Positions 19,407-24,830 of a stretch of 24,830 bases of DNA are shown piece by piece. Source of the stretch: Asterionellopsis glacialis (taxonomy: Eukaryota > Bacillariophyta > Plagiogrammaphyceae > Rhaphoneidales > Asterionellopsidaceae). The position numbers and the translations under genes are program-made. The number at the start of each line of letters is the position of its first letter. Within the stretch, counting starts at the first letter, position 1. The notes beneath the pieces are model-generated. The model made no database searches. It was not told the origin of the DNA and saw nothing but the letters and a program-made list of their open reading frames with translations. The stretch covers positions 1 through 24,830 of the forward strand of contig WKLE02004505.1 of the NCBI GenBank assembly GCA_014885115.2. The letters are read 5' to 3'.

Positions 19407-20281
19407 TTACTGCCATTCGGCGGGGTAAAGGGGAACAGATCCTGGAACCCAGCTTGCGAAGAAGAAGGAGAAGATTCCAATCATAGCCAAACGTCCATTC
19501 TTGAGTTCCTTTTCCTTCATCTTGTCTGGAACATCCTTGAACATAAGGGGGTTGACGTGACCATCTTCAGTGTTGAGGTAGTGCTCTCCCAAAACAGTCT
19601 CTGTGAGGATTTCGACGATACCGGCGGTCAAGAAAATTTGGACCCATCCCATGGCAGGGGTGTTGGCCATGGCAGCCCATGGGTCAGAACCAAGGGGACC
19701 ATCGGGGTATTCGATCTTTCCCCATCCGTTGAGGGTGTGGGCCCAGCCGCAAGTGGCAAGCATGGCAACACGGCAGTGCTTAACCTCAGATGCACGGAAC
19801 CATTTGAGGGTCTTTTCAGAACCCAACTCAGCAAGATTAAGAGGATCCCACACTTGGCTTCCGAGCTCAATGCTCTTTCCGGGCATGTCATCAACAGACA
19901 AGGCAGAAAGAGAAGAGGTCCTGTTTAAACGTGGTAATATGCAGAGAAAGAGGGTGAGCAAAAAAGGTCATCAAGTGATGCATATTTGAAGCAGGACAAA
20001 AATCATTCCCAACTAAACAAGCCCATGCCGGTATTCATCTCCCGAAAAACATTTCACAACCCATGATAACCATCTAGAATTTGAAAAAGGAAAGAAAAGA
20101 CACTCCACTACGTCACCATTATCTCCGTCGGTGAGAACGTAATTGCATCCAACATTTTTTTTGCATCTCAATCTCGGTCTTTCTTTCTTTAGTTTAATCG
20201 TACGTACTTCATGGGGGAGGCATTGGGGGCAAAGGCGGAGGCCGAAGCGGTAAGAGCGGCAAGGGTGGCAAGAACCTTCAT
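19407..20281 (-). CDS. Fucoxanthin-chlorophyll a/c light-harvesting protein 2 (2 exons)
   Basis: A thylakoid antenna protein. Exons on the minus strand are 20281-20208 and 19920-19407. The 287-nt intron (GTACGT...AACAG, phase 2) follows the presequence, as in FCP 1. The product is 195 aa. The presequence MKVLATLAALTASASAFAP contains a perfect ASAFAP plastid motif (13-18). Helix 1 reads RASEVKHCRVAMLA: E70, H73 and R75 are kept, but the usual Gly of KHGR is Cys74. Helix 3 reads KELKNGRLAMIG (E163, N166, R168), and VWDPLNL precedes helix 1. Codons are C-ending as in FCP 1. The two share DPL, the WFRA-E-KH-RVAMLA core and the intron site, so they are diverged paralogues; the C-terminal tails differ. 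It diverges from eIF6 with 547 nt. Confidence 0.94.
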
Positions 20282-20828
20282 CTTGGTGGTGTTGATACTC
20301 TACAAATTTACGTGCGAGAATGGGATGAGGTCGACTTTTTTCATCAACGTGTGTAGAGTTTGTACTGAATGCAACCATCCCGATCTTTCGGCTCAACCTC
20401 AACTTCTTCTTTTCTATCTCTGCTATCGTGTTGTTGCGCTTTCTCGAATAGGACATCTCCAGAACGCTAATAAGTGTCATTTTTGGGAAGTGTTTTCGGA
20501 TTCTGTGCATCTCAACAGCTGGACAGAATGAAGGACGCCGGAAAATGGTTTTCGTACGAATTGCAGACGCAACGCTGGAGGGCGATTAAAAAAATATTGA
20601 GAAAAGAAATCTAAAAAAAGCACGAGCTAAAACCACCAAGAAACACGATACAAAAATACCGTATTTGTACTTCCCCAAGAACAATTCAGACAACCAAAGA
20701 AACATCAGCCATCGACACCATCGAAGTCTGATTGAATCGGCACGTCTGAAACAACTTGATAGAGAAACTACCTGTCCATTCCCACATTTCGTGATCTCAT
20801 ATTACAACAGGAAGAAATAAGTTTCAAT
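20282..20828. other. Divergent promoter region, FCP 2 / eIF6
   Basis: 547 nt between two ATGs. The FCP side has pyrimidine/purine blocks typical of a 5' UTR. The eIF6 side is A-rich, with a small AAATAC-C-GTATTT dyad near 20655. No gene or RNA seen. Confidence 0.5.
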
Positions 20829-21676
20829 ATGGCTACTCGTTGTGCTTTTGAAAATTCGAATGAAATCGGTGTATTCTCTGCGTTAACAAACGCGTACTGC
20901 TTGACAGGTGAGTAAATTAAGTTTCACGTATTTCCCGCAACTAGACATGTCCGACCTGTAATAACTGATTTTATTTCGTTGCAACCTTTATCCAAACCTT
21001 CTCAGGTATCGGAGGATCAGAGAACTTTTATTCAATCTTTGAATCAGAGTTATCGGAACACATTCCTGTAGTACATGCCACAATTTCTGGGTGTAGATTT
21101 GTAGGAAGGACAACTGTTGGTAATCGTCGTGGATTGCTTGTACCGAACACTACATCCGATATTGAGTTGCAACATTTGCGAAACAGCCTTCCTGATGCTG
21201 TTGTTATTCAACGAATTGAAGAAAGACTTTCAGCCCTTGGAAACATTGTATCATGTAATGACCACGTAGCACTCGTCCATCCAGATATTGACCGAGAAAC
21301 TGAGGATGTAATTGCAGATGTCTTGGGAGTAGAAGTTTTCCGTCAAACTGTTGGTGGACAAGCATTGGTTGGAAGTTATAGTAAATTCACTAACCAGGGT
21401 GGTATGGTTCACCCCAGAACGACTGTGGAAGATATTGAAGAACTTAGTTCACTCCTCCAAGTCCCACTTGTTGCTGGTACAGTGAACCGTGGTTCTGATG
21501 TCCTAGGAGGTGGTATGGTTGTCAACGATTGGTCAGCTTTCGTAGGATTAGATACAACTGGAACAGAAATTTCTGTAGTTGAAAGTATATTCAAACTTGC
21601 TGGACGCGGACAACAACATCAACAGTCAAGTATTGTGACCAACATGAGAAGCTCACTTATCGACCAACTCTCTTAA
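20829..21676 (+). CDS. EIF6: Eukaryotic translation initiation factor 6 (2 exons)
   Basis: Binds the 60S subunit, is needed for its biogenesis and export, and blocks premature joining to 40S. Exons are 20829-20907 and 21006-21676. The 98-nt intron (GTGAGT...CTCAG) splits a Gly codon and restores [16 protein letters not shown]. The product is 249 aa against about 245 in animals and yeast. The family is recognisable along the whole length: [94 protein letters not shown] and [16 protein letters not shown], ending in [10 protein letters not shown]. This is the five-fold pseudosymmetric pentein. The only oddity is a GRGQQHQQ stretch shortly before the C-terminus. It converges on the transporter gene. 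Confidence 0.96.
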
Positions 21677-22276
21677 AGTAAATGAATTAATAAGCCGATA
21701 TATTTTTGTGAATTTTCCATGACATACTACTGGAATATTCTTGTGCTTAAAGGAGTTTAACTTATTCTTTACCTGTGGCGGTGACGTTTAAGTAGTGTGT
21801 CTTTCCCAGAGAACACTCGAGGAGCAGAGAATATTGTACTGGCTTATCAAACGCGATTGCAGCCTTGCGCTATGCCAAGAGTTTCGTGTACTGTAGTTTC
21901 ATAATCTATGATGTGTCACCCCGCTTCACCTGAAGTAAATCAACCACTGCAACGAAAAAGAAAATAAAGATTGCTGCACACGGCGAAGCAAACTAGGTCA
22001 TGTGCAGGTTCTAGTCCACTTTAAAAGAACATATGCAATCTAAGTATAAATATAGTTTGATGCTAGAGATATAGATAAGCTTTCATTGAGTAGTCCCACG
22101 ACTTCCGTACGCATATTCTATGGAACAAGTATCTGTCTTTACGTCCTGCAAAAGGCAAAGAAATAGCGTGCAAAATGACACAACCAAGACAGTTATCTAT
22201 AGCATTGTACCAGGATACCGCCAGAACTTTTCCTGTGCAGGGAGTATTCTAATGACTTGCTAGTTCTCGGTATTAG
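21677..22276. other. Convergent 3'-3' spacer
   Basis: 600 nt between the eIF6 and transporter stop codons, the longest convergent junction in the window. I see no ORF, tRNA cloverleaf or clear repeat. GTTCTAG near 22009 looks like a T-loop but has no paired arms. Confidence 0.5.
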
Positions 22277-24346
22277 CTACACCTTAGCGCTGGTTGTCTC
22301 TTGAACAGATGGTGGAATGTATGTACTGAGGAACGTATCTATGAAACAAAAGATGTGCAAAAAACATAATGAGTTAGAAAAGAGAAAGGGTGATGAAAAT
22401 TCCAAATATAGAATATGCATAGTAATAACGTACCGTCGATACTCAGCGATGACTCAAGCTTTTGAAACATTTCTTTTCTTTTCTTCTTCATCTTTTTGTT
22501 GCGTTGCCTGTTCTTCTTTTCTTCTGCCTCCCTCATCTTAACGTCTCCAGTCCTCACATCATGTGGATGTCGGATCAAATAGTTAAGCGACGATAACGCC
22601 ATGAGTGCGAGCAGTGAAATGTAGAGGGCGGGAATAAGGCGAGGCCAGAATGCATCTTCATCATTGCCGGCCAGAGCATCTGACCTATAGTACAGAAATG
22701 TAGCAACTAGGGGCATAGTTCCACCAAAAAATGTCGCAGCCAAGTTATGGCCTATTGCAACACCAGTGAATGACAATGATGGATCATTCATCCACAGTTC
22801 AACTTCCCATGCAGCCTTTCCTCCCTCGACCATTGCAAGGACAAAGGCGAATTGAAGTTGAGCGAGGAAGAAACCAATTACTGATTCGCATTCAAACATG
22901 CCGAACATAACGGGGCAAGCTACAACAAGCCCAATTATACCAATCTTCATCAAATCCATTCTATGCGGGAACTTGTCAGATACTCCTCCGAAGAATACAA
23001 TCATGCAAATGTAGCAACCAACAACAATGAAAGTCATCAAGTCAGCATTTGCTTCACTCATGTAGCCACGCATAATTGATAAGTATACCGGTGTAAACAA
23101 GAAGAGGATATAGAACGAACCAGTGATCGCACCGAGGACCCCAACCATACCAAACAGCTGACGTCGACGAAACGGTGAACTAAGGAGATCTACAAAAGCA
23201 GGATTATTGAGGTGCTCCTGTTCTCGAATGATTTTCTCTGTTTCCTTTTGTTCTGTGCGTTCTTCCCAAATCTTTGAATCTTCTGTGTGGTTTACAACGT
23301 AGTAGAGCATTGGAGCTAGAAGGAGCGAGATCCAAAAGGGAACACGCCAACCCCAATTGTCAACCTGCTCTTCTGTCAAAAACCGTCTTACCAAGGAGGT
23401 CATTGCCGACGCAAGAAAGAAACCACCAACCTGAAGGAAGCCACAGAAACAGACTTGTTAGAAACCAGCATTAAAGAAACAAATCCAATTTGAAAAGTAC
23501 CAAAAACTCACAGAGCTAGCATCACAAATACTCCCACGCAATCCTCGGTTTTTTGAAGAACTTTGCTCAATACTAATGACGTAACTTCCAGCCAATTGTC
23601 CGCCGACACTTAGACCCTGAAACATGCGCAAAAGGACGAGAAGGATCGGAGCTGTTATGCCCCATTTATCGTATCCGGGAAGCAAGCCCATCAATACGGA
23701 AGGAACGGTAATGAGAACAATAGAAAACACTAGAGCATTTTTTCGACCGAGTACGCGGTCTCCAATCTCTCCAAAAAAAATTGCGCCTAATGGCCTCATC
23801 AAGAAAGCCGCAAGGTAGACACCAAATGAGTTGATGAGCTGCAATTCCGGTGAAGAATCTGGAAAGAAAGTTTTTCCAATTTCGGGTGCAAGTAGGCCAT
23901 ATACTGCAAAATCATACCTAGGGTTTTTCCATGTGATGAAGTAGCAAAACAACATTTTTGTTAGACCTTGGAGTAAAGGTGTACATATAGTTACTGAGTA
24001 GCTTGATGCATGAGTCAGCGTCACTGTTTCCAAATTGTGTCGGCATCGAACGAAGGATTTCCATCGTGCTCGGGATCTACTATCTATGTGAAAGCATCAC
24101 TCTCAATTTGTAAATTCTTTTCATAGCCAAATCATCAACTTACCATTCGTAAATATTTCCTCCAACACCACTCAAAAGACCCCATATATTATCGTCTCCA
24201 TCATGATCTGTAGATTGAGAATAAAATGTGTCTTCCTCATCTTTCATAAGCTTCTCTTCGTGCGGTACTTCGCTGTCATCATCGACTGTTTCATCATGTT
24301 CACGAACTTTTTCCATGCCCTCGATGGCATTTGTTGAATTATTCAT
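22277..24346 (-). CDS. MFS transporter, metabolite:H+ symporter (ProP/MHS) type (4 exons)
   Basis: Exons on the minus strand are 24346-24144, 23917-23512, 23430-22434 and 22338-22277; introns are 226, 81 and 95 nt (GTAAGT, GTGAGT, GTACGT donors). The joins restore NIYEWYDFAVYGLLAPEIG, DASSVGGFFLASAM and SIDDTFLSTYIPP. The product is 555 aa with about 12 membrane segments. An acidic cytosolic N-tail (about 1-55) precedes the EWYDF motif of the first helix. The loop 2-3 signature GEIGDRVLGRK is intact, followed by RMFQGLSVGGQLAGSYV, which is typical of the MHS family (proline/betaine, citrate, alpha-ketoglutarate carriers). A charged central loop (KIWEERTEQKETEKIIREQ) separates the two halves. 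The C-tail is Lys/Arg/Glu-rich, then the short last exon. It probably carries a small organic solute with protons; the substrate and membrane are not shown by sequence. Confidence 0.9.
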
Positions 24347-24717
24347 AGTAGCATTCGGTGTGGCGAAAGCAAACTTGTTTCTCTGAAACTAGATCAAAAT
24401 GGGATAGACAATAAACTTCTTTGTCTCTTGGATAGGACAAGTCGAAGCTTCTCCTTTAGTTTGGCTGTCTTTTCTTTTTGCGTGCTCTAGTTCCTTGGCA
24501 GGAAGGAAAGGATGTCTGTTCGGAGATTGGTTTGTCGGTCTTTATTTCCATGGATCACAGTCAGTTCTCGATAAACTCCAAAAAATCGCCAAAATGTAAT
24601 TTTCAATATGTGTGGTCCTGTGCTGGAATCCGTAGGTAAAATTCTACCGTATCAATGTAGTATATTTTCAAGTGATTGAACCAATGCTATTGCTATTATA
24701 TTGACACCCCAAGATTT
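24347..24717. other. 5' flank of the transporter gene
   Basis: 371 nt with no supported gene, T/A-rich in the part nearer the repeats. Confidence 0.5.
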
Positions 24718-24778
24718 GTACCAGGCATTTACTGTACCGCAGCCCTTGCCTGTACCGTACCTGTACCAGGTACCGGTA
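24718..24778. repeat. Second GTACC-palindrome cluster
   Basis: Six GTACC units in 61 nt, including CTGTACCAGGTACCGGTA. It is the same motif vocabulary as 8768-9226, 15.5 kb away. It is followed within 40 nt by a small GTGAGC/GCTCAC dyad at the window edge. Confidence 0.7.
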
Positions 24779-24830
24779 GAGCCCATGGTGAACGGAGTGA
24801 GCAACCTAGCGCTCACCAACAGTTCTGACA

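Noticed and set aside
12178..20281. FCP genes as a tandem antenna cluster
   Set aside because: They are 6.4 kb apart, on opposite strands, and separated by unrelated genes.
22000..22020. GGTTCTAGTCC, resembling a tRNA T-loop
   Set aside because: The flanking bases do not pair as a T-arm, and no acceptor, D or anticodon arms are found around it.

Overview
This is nuclear DNA from a photosynthetic stramenopile, almost certainly a diatom. The evidence is two fucoxanthin-chlorophyll a/c light-harvesting (FCP) genes, bipartite plastid presequences that cleave at an Ala-Phe site (one carries a textbook ASAFAP), compact genes with few short GT-AG introns (81-287 nt), and trinucleotide and poly-Ser/poly-Asn tracts in coding sequence. 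I cannot name the species. Nothing here looks viral, bacterial or like a mobile element.

Twelve complete protein genes were reconstructed by joining exons at consensus splice sites, plus one 3' gene fragment beside a 57-N assembly gap. In order: 6-phosphogluconolactonase (+); cytosolic glutamyl-tRNA synthetase (-); a methionine sulfoxide reductase fusion with MsrB before MsrA (+); an ankyrin-repeat protein (-); a plastid-targeted DUF2358-like protein (+); a plastid-targeted nitroreductase-like flavoprotein (-); FCP 1 (+); the gap and a truncated C-terminus (+); protein phosphatase inhibitor 2 (-); a 1053-residue proline-rich protein with two C-terminal membrane segments and no recognised family (+); FCP 2 (-); initiation factor eIF6 (+); and an MHS/ProP-type MFS transporter (-).

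The twelve complete genes alternate strictly in strand, so every intergenic space is either a convergent 3'-3' junction (76-600 nt) or a divergent 5'-5' promoter region (about 440-1020 nt). There is no operon-like grouping. Several products act in the plastid: the DUF2358-like protein, the nitroreductase, both FCPs, and perhaps the Msr fusion. The rest are housekeeping (pentose phosphate pathway, tRNA charging, 60S ribosome maturation, PP1 control).

I found no clearly novel system. The items most worth a second look are: the signal-peptide ORF lying out of frame just upstream of the Msr fusion; the reversed MsrB-MsrA order with an eroded zinc site; a dense field of GTACC/GGTACC palindromes at 8.77-9.23 kb that recurs at the right edge; the orphan 1053-residue membrane protein; and a cluster of perfect inverted repeats upstream of it.
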